Below, one piece after another: positions 1 to 10,250 of a stretch of 64,000 bases of DNA. Source of the DNA: Isoetes taiwanensis (Eukaryota > Streptophyta > Lycopodiopsida > Isoetales > Isoetaceae). Location of the stretch: positions 744,001-808,000 of the forward strand of contig JAJEKV010000097.1 in NCBI GenBank assembly GCA_021234155.1, written 5' to 3'. Each line of letters opens with the position of its first letter. The stretch's first letter is position 1. The notes under the pieces were generated by a model. It did not search any database. It was not told the origin of the DNA and worked only from the letters and a program-made list of their open reading frames with translations. Made by a program: the position numbers and the translations under genes.

Positions 1-55
1 GCTTGACCATGGCATCTGGTTTCTTCTTAACCATCTAGAAGACTTATATCCTGAT

Positions 56-541
56 ATGTCCAATGCTGGACGCTTTGTGACCTTTAGGAATTTCCTTATG
101 ACAAGTCTCAAAACTAGCATCATGGCATATTTTTCATATTTGGAGGTCAGGAGAGTCCTATTCGATATGACATTTCAGCTAGTCTCAGATCCCTGGGCTG
201 ACTTTAGAATTTCTAGGCCCAAGTGCAAGATGAATGATATATGTGAAAAAACCATAAAAAGTGTTGACTTTATGAAGTCAATGGAAGGAGCTGCTAGTAC
301 CAGTAGCAGGCGTAATCCCAGAAAGACTAGAACTAGCATATTTACTAGCATGCAAAGTGTAGTCAATGTCCCAAGGTTGACTACTGCACCTCATACTATG
401 GCTACTTCAAGTGAAGTGACACCATCTATTGAAGGCATTGCCAGCCCAAACGAGGTGGAGCTGTCTGTGACAAAAGGAAAGCAAGAGGAGGACAACAAGA
501 AGGAAGGGCTTATAGGCTCGAAGTTATGTTTTCAGAAATAA
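56..541 (+). CDS. Unrecognised 161-aa ORF upstream of Penelope-like RT
   Basis: This open frame ends about 240 bases before the reverse-transcriptase ORF on the same strand. I do not recognise the protein. The N-terminal half is mixed and moderately hydrophobic. From about residue 80 it becomes rich in Ser, Thr, Arg and Lys, and the last 30 residues are Lys/Glu-rich, so the tail is probably disordered. Its place suggests a first ORF of the same retroelement, or the 3' end of an ORF that began before the window. No nucleic-acid-binding motif is visible. It may also be a chance frame. Confidence 0.3.
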   Translation: MSNAGRFVTFRNFLMTSLKTSIMAYFSYLEVRRVLFDMTFQLVSDPWADFRISRPKCKMNDICEKTIKSVDFMKSMEGAASTSSRRNPRKTRTSIFTSMQSVVNVPRLTTAPHTMATSSEVTPSIEGIASPNEVELSVTKGKQEEDNKKEGLIGSKLCFQK

Positions 542-784
542 GGTATATCCAAAAACTGTTTTTTGAATTGCTATAAAGTAGAAAGGCATTTAAATTCCAT
601 TTGATGTTTAATGAGATAAAGATAGGAAGCCTATCAGACCATTTAAAAGTGCTTTTAGCACAAATATATGCCACTCGGCCTGAAATATCCTCACTCACCG
701 TGGGCTGAGTGCATTTTTCTTTTTGACCTTAGTTATTTATTTAGTTTTTAATATGTATAACAGAGGAGTATCAGCAAAGATTGC

Positions 785-2674
785 ATGGGTAGAAGACATC
801 TCAAAGGAAGTATATTAAAAAGCAAGAAGAAGATAGTGCACTGCACATTTTTGTCCAAAATTCTAGACAAGATCTGTGTCCCTAAAATGATTGATGCTGC
901 TTTTTGCAATCAGTTAGGGGAAATTGGCAATAACATCATTGCTGACACCATGTTCGGATGGAGATACACGGAAAATCTTAGAGACATATGCTACAAGCCA
1001 TTTGTAACCTTTGCTTGTGATAGACATGTCTGCTGTCCATGCTCAAATCCAACTCTGCAAAAGTTCATTGACCCTAAAATAGGACACATACGGACCACCA
1101 ATCTGAGTGTCATCCATAATCGCACACTTAGGAACCTTTTCAAAAAAGGCTTGAACCACATACCTGATAAAAGCCTTGATATGCAAGAATTTAAAAAGGA
1201 CCTGGAAGGGACTATAGATATGATCTTTGAATTACACAGATTCGAGTACCCACATATCTCAGATATGGATAAGGAAATGATCAAGGAGAATGTATGGTTG
1301 GTGGCTTCAGAAAAAATAAAAGAAGAGTGCAAGTTAGATTGTACTAGGGCCTTCCCCTTCAATGACCATCAGGTCACAGAGAATTTGGAGTGGCTTTACA
1401 AAAACTTTTACATTGCAGGAATAGACAAGGCCACTAATAACCCGTCCTTTATCTGCCCAACACACATCAGAAAAGTTGCCAATGATAGACTTAATAGTAA
1501 GGATTTTATGCCTATAGATATATCAGTGCAGGATGTCAAAATTCTGATTAAAAACGAAATCTGGAATCTGATTGAAGACTTACCACTTGTGTCAGACAGC
1601 CTGCCCTATTTACTGGGTATATACAAGGCGCACAAACAAGAATATAGATGGATTACAAATGCCCACTGCACCATTTTTACTGAAATATCTAAGATTATCA
1701 CTGCTGGTCTTAGTAACATTATTAACCTATGGCCTGATGTCACTAGATCTTTATGTGATAGGATCTGTACCTTACTTCCTGGCAAAGTAAATGGAAACTG
1801 GATGATTGAATCAATCTATGATGTGGTATTAAACTTGCCAGCCAGTATAGAGGAAGTATTTGTTGCTGATATTACACGTTGTTACGAGAACATACCACTC
1901 CATGGGGAGTCAGGAATATGCCAGGTCATGAAGCTAGTTATAGAAGCTACCTGGAAATATATGAAAGGAGTAAATGGCAGACATGAACTTTGGATCAAGA
2001 AAGCAAGTGATGGCACGTACACAGCTAAGTGGTTTAAGTATAAACCACAGGGAAAATGCTGGTTATACATGGATGCCAATAAATTTAGCAAAATCAATGC
2101 TTGGCTTTTAACAAACTGTTTTGTTAGCCTGGGAGGAAAACTGTGGAGACAAGTTTGCGGGATTCCCATGGGGTTTTCGTGTAGCCCAGGCTGGTGTAAC
2201 TTGTACCTAGCTTGGTACGAGGTTACCTTTATCAAGAATCTTGCCAGCCAGGGCAGATACAATGATATCAAAATGTTTATGCATACCTTTAGGTATATGG
2301 ATGATCTGCTGGTTATTAACTGCCCGATCATCCGACATTTCCTAGGAGAGCTTGTACAGAATAACAGTGAGAGAATTCAAATTTATGATCTCAACAATAT
2401 TGGGATTAAAGAGGAAACACAAAAGAAACTGGGATGTGAAAGTACAGAACCTCATGGATATAAAGCCAATTTCCTAAATATGGTGATCGAAATCTTTAAC
2501 AAAAATATGGGAATATACCAGACCACCCGGTATGACAAAAGGGATATGCTACCCTTCAAAACCATCAAATTTATCCATGCTGATAGTTGCAGACCCTATC
2601 ACCAAGCCAGAAATGTTATCATTTCCCAAATCCTGCCCTACATGTATGTAAATTCAGGGCCGCAAAAGACATAA
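785..2674 (+). CDS. Reverse transcriptase of an endonuclease-less Penelope-like element
   Basis: A 629-residue reverse transcriptase. RT motif A is ADITRCYENIP (Asp362), motif B/B' is CGIPMGFSCSP near residue 456, and motif C is RYMDDL (Asp506, Asp507), giving the three catalytic aspartates. The finger region reads SLPYLLGIYKAHK, like the LP-x-LPK-x-HK motif of Penelope-like elements. The N-terminus has a Cys cluster (ACDRHVCCPC) followed by GHIRTTNLSVIHNRTLRNL, a layout I know from endonuclease-less Penelope-like RTs that run GHIxTGDL...LRxLxxKGP. No GIY-YIG nuclease follows, and no integrase, RNase H or APE domain is present. The IPMG and YMDD context is unlike LINE, copia or group II intron RTs. 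The C-terminus appears cut by a -1 frameshift near 2640-2655 that puts the thumb region into another frame. Confidence 0.82.
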   Translation: MGRRHLKGSILKSKKKIVHCTFLSKILDKICVPKMIDAAFCNQLGEIGNNIIADTMFGWRYTENLRDICYKPFVTFACDRHVCCPCSNPTLQKFIDPKIGHIRTTNLSVIHNRTLRNLFKKGLNHIPDKSLDMQEFKKDLEGTIDMIFELHRFEYPHISDMDKEMIKENVWLVASEKIKEECKLDCTRAFPFNDHQVTENLEWLYKNFYIAGIDKATNNPSFICPTHIRKVANDRLNSKDFMPIDISVQDVKILIKNEIWNLIEDLPLVSDSLPYLLGIYKAHKQEYRWITNAHCTIFTEISKIITAGLSNIINLWPDVTRSLCDRICTLLPGKVNGNWMIESIYDVVLNLPASIEEVFVADITRCYENIPLHGESGICQVMKLVIEATWKYMKGVNGRHELWIKKASDGTYTAKWFKYKPQGKCWLYMDANKFSKINAWLLTNCFVSLGGKLWRQVCGIPMGFSCSPGWCNLYLAWYEVTFIKNLASQGRYNDIKMFMHTFRYMDDLLVINCPIIRHFLGELVQNNSERIQIYDLNNIGIKEETQKKLGCESTEPHGYKANFLNMVIEIFNKNMGIYQTTRYDKRDMLPFKTIKFIHADSCRPYHQARNVIISQILPYMYVNSGPQKT

Positions 2675-2820
2675 TACAGTTAATGAAAAACTTCATCAAT
2701 AATGGATTTGACTTCAGAGGTATCAAAAGAAAGGTGTTCCAGTACATAAGCAACAATGAATTCCCAGGGCTTAAGTTTGATACCATGGTGCTGATGCAAG
2801 AAATCAACAGGATACTTTAA
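2642..2820 (+). pseudogene. Frameshifted C-terminus of the Penelope-like RT
   Basis: The frame one base back continues the RT after the GPQKT stop. It reads KFRAAKDIIQLMKNF, then GFDFRGIKRKVFQYI, and ends at a TAA at 2818-2820. Penelope-like RTs normally end with helices of this kind (a basic segment after the RT core, then a glycine-hydrophobic helix). The join is explained by a one-base deletion in the element or in the assembly. Programmed -1 frameshifting is possible, but I see no clear slippery heptamer at the junction. Confidence 0.6.
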
Positions 2821-2954
2821 CAGGTATTATTTATATTTCCAATCTCTTTCTTGGGCTCTTTCTATTGCAAATATAGGAAGGAAGCATATTTTAACGTCAC
2901 TACTGAAAACGTAGGGGTCAGCCCTCCCTGTTTATGGTAATATGAGGCCATCAC

Positions 2955-2983
2955 CCTACCTACGGATGGAGGTAGGCTTTTTT
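2955..2983 (+). other. Hairpin followed by T-run 3' of the RT ORF
   Basis: A perfect 7-bp stem (CCTACCT at 2955-2961, AGGTAGG at 2970-2976) encloses an 8-base loop and is followed by C and six T. A second sequence, CGTAGGGGT just upstream near 2909, could pair with part of the 5' arm. It lies about 135 bases past the RT stop, where a retroelement would keep 3' recognition structure. The role is inferred; it could also be coincidence. Confidence 0.45.
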
Positions 2984-3766
2984 ATATAAGACATGCTATA
3001 TCATTAGGAATACATGCAGATAAATCATGACCATATTCCTAATTTAAGTAATGAGGAGGCATTTGTTAGTAAGAGTTTAAATTATTGAAAACCAGAAAAT
3101 AAGCTGGAGTATCTAAATTGAATTTGTGCAGTGATAGGCAGTGATCTCATAGGGATTATGGGGTTAAAAACCTTGGGGGTATACATCCTTTAGACTGGCT
3201 TTTTTGTAAAAAGGTTCTATGATAGATGGTTCTTCTAAAAACTCTATAGGAACTATTTTTCCATAGAGAGCAATGGTTAAAATACCATAAAGGGCAAATT
3301 TCTTTATTCTTCGATGCATTTGGGAACATACATTTAGGAATGACTAGGTTACATTTATGATTGCTGCTTAAAATCTTAAATACATCCGAATTTTCAAAGT
3401 TATCCTTAACTTTAAGTCTACAGACTTGATGGTTGTTTTTTTAGCCCGAAAACCTAATATATGGATGGATTCGGTGCTCGTCCTTTAGGGTTTAGCCAAA
3501 TGCGGTTGGATCGCTGAAGAATGCATGGCCGGTAAGTCAGATAAATATTTACCTCCCTAAATCTGTGATAACTCCTAGCCACGACTTTTTGTATAAGCCT
3601 TTTTAGCAGAATGTAAGATAGAGATAGATTTTTCACTTTAAGGATCCGCTGGAGATCCGGCATGCCGCAACAGGGCTACACTGCAACAGAGCTGCACTGA
3701 CAAGAAGCTTTAAGTTGAAGAATTTCCCGGCTTTTGCCTTAAAAATCAGGATTCTTATGGTTTAAA
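2984..3766. other. No gene seen; AT-rich spacer
   Basis: Both strands carry only short frames here. No splice-consistent coding stretch, RNA gene or long repeat is visible. It may include the 3' end of the Penelope-like element, whose outer boundary I could not find. Confidence 0.5.
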
Positions 3767-4222
3767 ATGACAGAATATGACACAGATGGGTTATTCTTTA
3801 GCTCCGGCTTCGAGAGTGAGGATGCATGGTGTTGTTTCTGTGGTGAAGAGTTAGATCTCTGCATGCATAAAATTCAACTGGGTGACCCTGCATTCGAGTT
3901 TGAAAGGGGTTCTGAAATGGGACAGAAACGTGGTAAGAATGATGCTCACGCTGGCAATAAGCAGTTCAACTATGGAAGCAAGATGCCTAAGACTGATTCA
4001 CTACAAATTAGAAGGGATAAGGATGCATTTGTTCCTGAGACACAACCTGAAGATGATCTTGAGTCTGAACAAGAAGAAATACAGGTTATTTTTGAAATTT
4101 TGTGTGGTATAATTACTTTAATACTAGAAGGTGTTTGCAATCCGATGAGGCAAGCAAAGCTTATAGGACCTGAACTTAGAATGCCTTGTGGCAAAGGTTT
4201 GATATCCTTATGCATATTTTGA
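3767..4222 (+). CDS. Unrecognised ORF with a Cys-rich N-terminus, possibly a first exon
   Basis: The 151-residue frame begins with an acidic, aromatic stretch and a Cys cluster, WCCFCGEELDLCMH (CxxC plus Cys/His), which could bind zinc. A Lys/Arg-rich and then Glu-rich linker follows to about residue 106. A plausible donor (caG|gttatt) lies after EEEIQ near position 4084. The residues beyond it are hydrophobic and unlike the first part, so the coding part may be a first exon. No downstream exon was found. Function unknown. Confidence 0.3.
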   Translation: MTEYDTDGLFFSSGFESEDAWCCFCGEELDLCMHKIQLGDPAFEFERGSEMGQKRGKNDAHAGNKQFNYGSKMPKTDSLQIRRDKDAFVPETQPEDDLESEQEEIQVIFEILCGIITLILEGVCNPMRQAKLIGPELRMPCGKGLISLCIF

Positions 4223-5530
4223 TCTTATTCATATTTGTGAATGATTTTTATTTACCTTTTAACTATGCTTGGACAACTGGTACAAAGGGTAACAGGCCAT
4301 AAGCCGAGATTACCCAAGGTACCTTTTGGCCCTTGCAATATCACCCATATTCTGGCTAACATTGTACTGATTGGCTGCAGGTACGGGTAATCTCTTCCCT
4401 TTGTACTTTTTGTTGTCTTGGCTGCTGTTATGTGGTGAATATGAGGTTAGAAAACGAGAAGACAAAGTGGAGACTTGCAAAGTATGGCTGATTACAGCAA
4501 ATATGGTTGTAGCGAGAACCTTTAAGAAAATACCAGGGTAACAAGTTCCAATTTTTGTACTTTAAAAGGAAACTTGTCTTGATAAACAGTTTAAATATCT
4601 GATGGTATGTGGCTAGTAATGCCATGGGAATCACATTTCTGTTTAAAATTTTGATACAGTGAATCCAGCTGAGAACTTATTTAAAGACATATGTATTTAG
4701 CTTTTATGAAGGAAATATGGAATACAGATCTAAAATAGATGTATCATGCTGTCGGATGAGTCATAAGAATAATGTGATAACTGTTCATTTTGAAATAGCG
4801 TTTCCTAGTAACAACATTGAGATCTGGAAAATAAGACATAGATATTTAGACGTGAAAAGAGTAAAAGGGTCAATTTTTGCTGTAGTTTGTTAAATGGTAT
4901 TCTGCTGGCCTTTATTAGAAACATAGTTTTGAAAAATTTATCCTTAAAATTTAATACTGAATGATACTGGAACTTTAACATCAAGATGATAAAAAGATCA
5001 TATTATATTTGCCTGAGGATGGCCCGTTTTAGAATTACATATCTTAGTACTTTATCCATGGAAATTGGGAATGGATTCTCGCTGGAATTATGATACCAGT
5101 TTTGTGAATTTATATGTACACATATAGGTTGGTAAATGAATAAAGCATGTAAGATTTTAGTGGTTAGTAATGATAAAAGAAAACACATACATCTTGTTTA
5201 CAGTTATGAACGTTAAAGGGTTAAGGCTTCAATTACAAATGTAATTGGGAATAGACAGTATAAGGGTTTTAAGACAAGGTAGAGATTCAAGATAAAGGAT
5301 TATTCCCGACTGATTAAAATGATAGTGTTTAGTAGTTGTTTAGTCAAGAAATCTTATTTAAAGACAAACTAGGGACCAGGATGGTTGGCACTGATCTTGT
5401 TGGCCTATACAAGACCAGAGTAATAAGACAATCAAGGGATTGACCAAGATTGATGTCAAGACTAGTATGGCTTCGTGTCTAAGCTAGTTTGACCCGATTT
5501 TTTTTTTTAGGAAGTTTCTTTATAGTTTCT
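4223..5530. other. No gene seen; AT-rich spacer
   Basis: Only short shadow frames occur. A weak inverted pair (ACAAAGGGTAA near 4282 and CCCTTTGTAC near 4398) is too short and imperfect to call a transposon. I see nothing else in it. Confidence 0.5.
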
Positions 5531-5532
5531 TT

Positions 5533-6012
5533 TGCTTGTAGCTATTGCATCAATTTGCACGGGGTCCCACAGGCTACGGATTGAGACAGGTAGATGGGAG
5601 CGGTCGCAATTGCCGCGAGAAGCGAGACTATGTGCATGTTGCCAGTTACAGGTTATTGAAGATGAAAGCCATACTCTTCTGAGTTGTCGTGCTTTTGAGA
5701 TAGTCCGGAATCATTTTTTGACCTTAGCATTCCATTCCACGCTTCCACAACTTCTCAGAGCATCATCTGTGCATGACTTGGCATTATACATACTTGAGGT
5801 TCTAGATAAACGTCTGCAATTACTGAGCCCTCAGTAGTCATTATCTCCGCTTGTCTAGTATCATCATTACTGCAAAGGTTTTTCCCTTGAAAATCTTTCG
5901 AGGCAGGGGTTTTTTAATCCTAGTAGTAATGATTGTACTAGCCCATTATATGGGTCCCATGACCTATTGGTATCCGTGGACGTTAAAAAAACTATTCTAT
6001 TTTCTATTTTAT
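5533..6012 (+). mobile_element. Truncated LINE 3' end, (TTCTA)-tail family, copy A
   Basis: The frame from 5532 to 5837 encodes the C-terminal zinc-binding region of a non-LTR retrotransposon. It shows RLRIETGRWER, then CACCQLQVIEDESHTLLSC, the usual RxxRxC...C...EDExH...C pattern. After the stop, about 150 bases of 3' UTR follow, matching a second copy at 40.9-41.1 kb almost base for base (ggcaggggttttttaat, ccgtggacgttaa). The copy ends in a decayed pentanucleotide tail (ctattctattttctatttta). It is 5'-truncated, starting at the same GCTTGTAGCTATTGCATCA shared with the 40.6-kb copy. Confidence 0.8.
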
Positions 6013-7110
6013 CTCAGCGGGGAATAGATCGTGGAATTCTTTGACTAGCTTGGCCACTTGCTTAGGGAGCGTGCTCAATGTCTTGTCCTCCTTTTCTTCT
6101 TACGTGTCGGGATCTTCTAATCCAAGCTTGAATATATAACTTATGTGTTCCCTCTTTATGCATTTAAGTAACTTTTTATAGACATACCCTCTTTCGAAAT
6201 TGCGCGTGCAGATCCTTGAGCAACCTAATCAATCAGTTTCGACTGATTTGCCAGAGTTTCTCTCTCCAATCCTGAACGTGACATAAGGTTTTGGAGAGCG
6301 ATACCGAGTCCTTGATTCTTTAATTTAAAAATATATGGTCAATGGAGAATAATTAGGTTATTTGCCATTCTTAATTGTAGGAAGTAAAGATATTTTTGTT
6401 AGTCATCCTACTATAATGCAACCAAGGATATGATTCTTTATTGTGCTTCGATTGTATCTAAAAAGTTATATTCTTAAAATTTGTATGAGTTGCAGAAGTG
6501 GTTTTGGAACCAAATCATTGGTATCTACTTTGGTTGTGTCCACGCTTGAATATAACATCATGCTTTAATACAGTCTTAGGCCCTATAAATGACCACGTAT
6601 CAATTGTCAAAGAGGACTTTCTTTAGTGTCATGTATTTCCTGTTGCGGGACAAAAAACTCCTAGAAGGTGACAATTAGAAAAATAAAACGACATAGTAGT
6701 TTTAAGACAATCATTTATATCCTTTTGAATGGGACTTTTGTAAAACTTTGGTACAATATGTGAGACTTATAGTATAATGTGTGCCTACACCACAATAATC
6801 GTTGGTCGGATCTCTGATTGTTTCCATTAGAATGTTTTGGTCCAAAGATAAGCCGCCGCAATAAATTTCTTGTAATAATAATTACATAAAGTTTTGTCTT
6901 GTATCCAAGGCCACCGCGATAAATTTCTTGTAATAATAATTATATAAAGTTTTGTCTTGTCATTCAAACTTAAGTGATAATTGTAAGTATAAGTTATAAT
7001 GGTCACAATTGTAAGCCTACATGTAAGGTTGATAAGGTCTAAGGTAGAGCATGAGAGACCCATCTAAGGTAGAAGGTTGAGGCCGATTCAAGAAGGACTT
7101 AACATCTTAA
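6013..7110. repeat. Spacer with a 58-bp tandem duplication
   Basis: No gene seen. Two adjacent copies of a 58-base unit start at 6852 and 6910 (gcc[g/a]ccgc[a/g]ataaatttc, ending ttttgtcttgt). They differ at only a few positions, so the duplication is recent. Confidence 0.6.
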
Positions 7111-7128
7111 TGAGGACATCATTATTGT

Positions 7129-7650
7129 GTGTGGGTGGGGGGGTGTCAGGGGGAATGTAATGTTCTCTTAGAATATATGCTAGATATACTTATATTCTAT
7201 AGCCATGGACAAGTCGAAACAATCAACTTGAGGGTAGTCCAACATGTGAAACATGTTGGCCTACATGTTGGAAAGGTGGGTAACACCTGGCAGGGTGCAG
7301 GGGGGCTGAGGGGGAGGGGTTTGTGTTGGTGGGGATGTAATTTCCTCTTAGAATATATGCTAGATATACGTATATATGCCATTGTACAAGTCGAAACAGT
7401 CAACTTATACCAGTGTAGAGGGTAATCCAACATGTGGAACATGTTGACCTACATGTTGGAAAGTGGGCAACAATTGGCATTTTTTTGGGGGGGTAATATT
7501 CTCTTACACTATATATGTTAGGTATACGTATATTCTATAACCACGTCATTGTACAAGTCGAAACGGTCAACTTGTACAAATGTAGAGGATGTGGGACATG
7601 TTGGCCTACACGTTGGAAAGGTGGGCAACACCTGGCATTCGAGGGGGTGG
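7129..7650. repeat. Three copies of a ~170-bp repeat
   Basis: Three successive units start near 7150, 7335 and 7500. Each contains ctcttagaatatatgctaga, a gtacaagtcgaaac segment and then ccaacatgtgaaacatgttg, an imperfect palindrome, followed by a G-rich stretch. The open frames here (7129-7748) follow the repeat and show no protein similarity, so I do not call them genes. Confidence 0.65.
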
Positions 7651-7749
7651 GGGAATCACCATTGCCACATGGAGTCGACCTATTGGCATCCTGCCATGTG
7701 GGAACAATTCTATTGGTGCCATGTGGATCAATGAGATGTGAATCCTAAC

Positions 7750-8399
7750 CTATTACCAGGCTAACCTAGCCTAGGCCCATTTTGGAACGGTTAGGGTTTA
7801 ACCCTAACTTGTAAGTTAGATGCATGTGATTAGGGTTAGACTAGATATATATTAATCTTTGAGTTATTAACCCCCGAACCCCCGGTTGTTTTTTGCCGAT
7901 ATTAGATGTGCAGGGCGTCCATCGGTAGGCTCGGACCGTTGGATGCCCGTTTCAGACGATCCCAACCATCATTAGATGCAATTCGTTTTTTAGTAAGTTT
8001 TAGTTAACTGTCAATATTGGCATATGTATTTGGGGCTTCTCGCCAACCGTTGGACGCCCTGCGCGAATATCAGCAAAAACAATTGGGGGGTCGGCTGCGA
8101 TAATTCGGGCCATCCTGACCGTGGAAGGCGCCACTCTGCACCCTGGACGGCTCAGATGCGGCGGTGCACATTGATTTTTTTGGTCGTCCACTTGGCGACG
8201 AGGTGAACGATCCGACGGTCGATATTGAATTCGATCTTGATCATTGATCTGTGAGATCCACCACATGGCGTGATCCTAATCGTTGGCTTAGATGTATGCC
8301 ACGTGGCGCGATCTCGACCCTTGGTTGGACCCAAGATCCTATGGTCCACGTTGCATGCTCGGGCCTTAAGGGGAGGTTTTTAAAAACTTTTATGTTGTT
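7750..8399. repeat. GC-rich repetitive island with CCGTTGGA motifs
   Basis: This stretch is richer in G+C and CpG than its surroundings. It carries several degenerate copies of accgttgga (near 7937, 8047, 8280) and paired segments around cacatggcg and cacgtggcg (8265-8310). Such motifs are common in plant transposon termini and LTRs. No TIR, LTR pair or coding region could be defined. Confidence 0.4.
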
Positions 8400-8458
8400 G
8401 GGGAATTCGAACCCTAGTCATTGCCCCTTAAGCCCCCCATTCTAACCACTAGACCAGA
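8398..8458 (-). mobile_element. tRNA-derived SINE head
   Basis: Read on the minus strand, the sequence starts ctggtctagtggttagaatg, a good A box (TGGTCTAGTGG), and has agggttcgaattcccc 30-40 bases later, a good B box. The D-arm and T-arm halves resemble a tRNA, but the anticodon region is a G-rich run that cannot fold properly, so it is not a functional tRNA. It is followed on the minus strand by A/T-rich sequence. The rest of the SINE body is not defined. Confidence 0.55.
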
Positions 8459-8579
8459 CGTTATGTTTCATATACACTTAAGGATACCTCCAACCCTAAG
8501 GGTTGTTCTAGAATCTAGGACATCCACATGCATAGATGCGAAAAAGAGCATCTTCCACCAGCATATAAGGAGGCTATTC

Positions 8580-10250
8580 ACATGAGGATGGTATTTTGAT
8601 TCTTGGGTAGAAAGTTCTAGATACTCTAGAAAGTTTTAGGATGTTCCAAAAAAATGTGGAATATTCTAGAAAGTTCAGAGGTGTTCTAGAAAGCTCTTCA
8701 ACACCAGTCTTCAGCTTGTAGATGTGCATTGATAAGCACCTCAATCTAAAAATAGAAAGTTTTTCAAAAAAATTCAAAGATTCAAAATAGAAAGTTTTTT
8801 TTTTTGAAATTTTGCGTAGAGTAAAAAAAAATATTAGAATGCTCTAGAATATTCTAGATGCTTAAAGGTAAGCACTTCAGCCTAAAAATAGAAAGTTTTT
8901 TGAAACTTTGCAAAGGGCTAAAGAGGATGTTCTAGATAGTTCTAGAATATTCTAGGGTGTTGTAGTTCTAGATAGTTCTAAAATGTAGCACAGGTAGCAC
9001 CTTAACGTAAACTAAAAGTACATAGAAATAATAAGTTTATCATAATTTTTGCTAGATCTTTCAGATGGTTATGGAAGTAAGCTATTGAGCATTGACTGAT
9101 AAATCAACATGAATAAACATCTCAACCTAAAATACAAGTTGCTAAAAAATAGTAACTTTCAAAAAAAATTTCAAAAAATAGTAACTTTTTGCTACATGTT
9201 CTAGAATGTTGTGGGGGTGAGCTAATGAGCTTTGTTAGTCAACTAGTATGAATAAACACCTCAATCTGAAATAGAAAGTTGTTAAAAGTAATACTTTTTA
9301 GTTGATGTTCAAGAATATCGTGGCATGGACAAGCATCTCAAGCTAAAATAGAAAGTTGCTAAAAATAGTAATTTTTTGTGGATATTTTGGAATGTCGTGG
9401 TCAGTTAATGACCTTGAAACTATTTAGAAATAGTAATTTGTAGTAATTTTTAAAAAATTGCTAAAAATAAAATCATCTGAAATAGAAGTTGAGTAATATA
9501 CATTGATTGTTCTAGAATGTTCTATAAAGTGCTAAATAATTCTAGAATATTGGTTGATTGGTCAAGTAGCATGGATACGCACCTCCTAAAATAGAAGTAT
9601 CTAGAAATAATAAGTTTATAATAATTTTAGCTAGATCTTTCAGAATGTTATGGAAGTAAGCTATTGAGCATTGACTAATCAATCAACATTAATAAGCATC
9701 TCAATCTAAAGTACAAGTTGCTAAAAATAGTAACGTTTAAAATTTTTTCCAAAAATAGTAACTTCTCACTACATGTTCTAGAAGGTTGTAGGGGTGAGTT
9801 AATGACATTTGCTTAGTCAACTAGCATGAATAAACATCTAAATCCAAAATAGGAAGCTGCTAAAAGTAATACATTTTAGTTGATGTTCCAAAATATCGTG
9901 GCATGGACAACCACCACTTTACACCACACCAACGATGGCGTAACAATGCCTATGGGTAGGCACCTCAGTCTAATGCCAAGAATAGTAAATTAGTCTAAAA
10001 ATAGAAAGTTTTATTGAAGTTGCAAAAGCTCAAAATAAGATGTCCTAGATAGTTATGGAATGATCTAGATGCTCATGGATAAGCACCCCTTTTTCTAACA
10101 ATTTGCAAGAATCCAAAATAAGATATTCTAGAGAGTTCTAGAATCTTCTAGGTGCTCGTGAATAAGCACCTCAGTAAAAAAATAGAACAATCTAAATAGA
10201 AAGTTTTGAAACTTTGCAAACTTAGTCCAAAAGTTAGAAACTGTAGGATT
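8580..10250. repeat. Complex tandem array rich in TTCTAGAA
   Basis: Two repeat scales are visible. A unit of roughly 100-150 bases has aagcacctca(g/a)tctaaaaat, then agaaagtttt, then gttctagaatgttctaga, and occurs near 8720, 8870, 9960, 10060 and 10150. A longer block of about 320 bases occurs twice (about 9008-9340 and 9596-9912), with ctagatctttcag, agtaagctattgagcattga and atatcgtggcatggacaa in the same order. No coding sequence was found. TTCTAGAA is the core of a plant heat-shock element, so the array holds many HSE-like sites. Confidence 0.7.
8659..8676. promoter_or_regulatory. Perfect four-unit heat-shock-element match
   Basis: The bases read GAA-ta-TTC-ta-GAA-ag-TTC, four alternating GAA/TTC modules with exact 2-base spacing, the textbook HSF-binding pattern. 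A three-unit match (TTCtaGAAtaTTC) lies at 8940-8952. Both fall inside a tandem array with no adjacent gene, so binding is possible but regulation of a gene is unproven. Confidence 0.35.

Noticed and set aside
785-2820. Telomerase (TERT) or group II intron RT
   Set aside because: The IPMG and YMDD context and the GHI..NL region match Penelope-like RTs; no TERT-specific T motif or maturase domain is seen.
4275-4410. Short TIR pair of a MITE
   Set aside because: The inverted pair is only 9-10 bases and imperfect, with no target duplication.
8398-8458. A functional tRNA gene on the minus strand
   Set aside because: A and B boxes are present but the anticodon and acceptor stems do not fold, and a G-run replaces the anticodon loop; a SINE head fits better.
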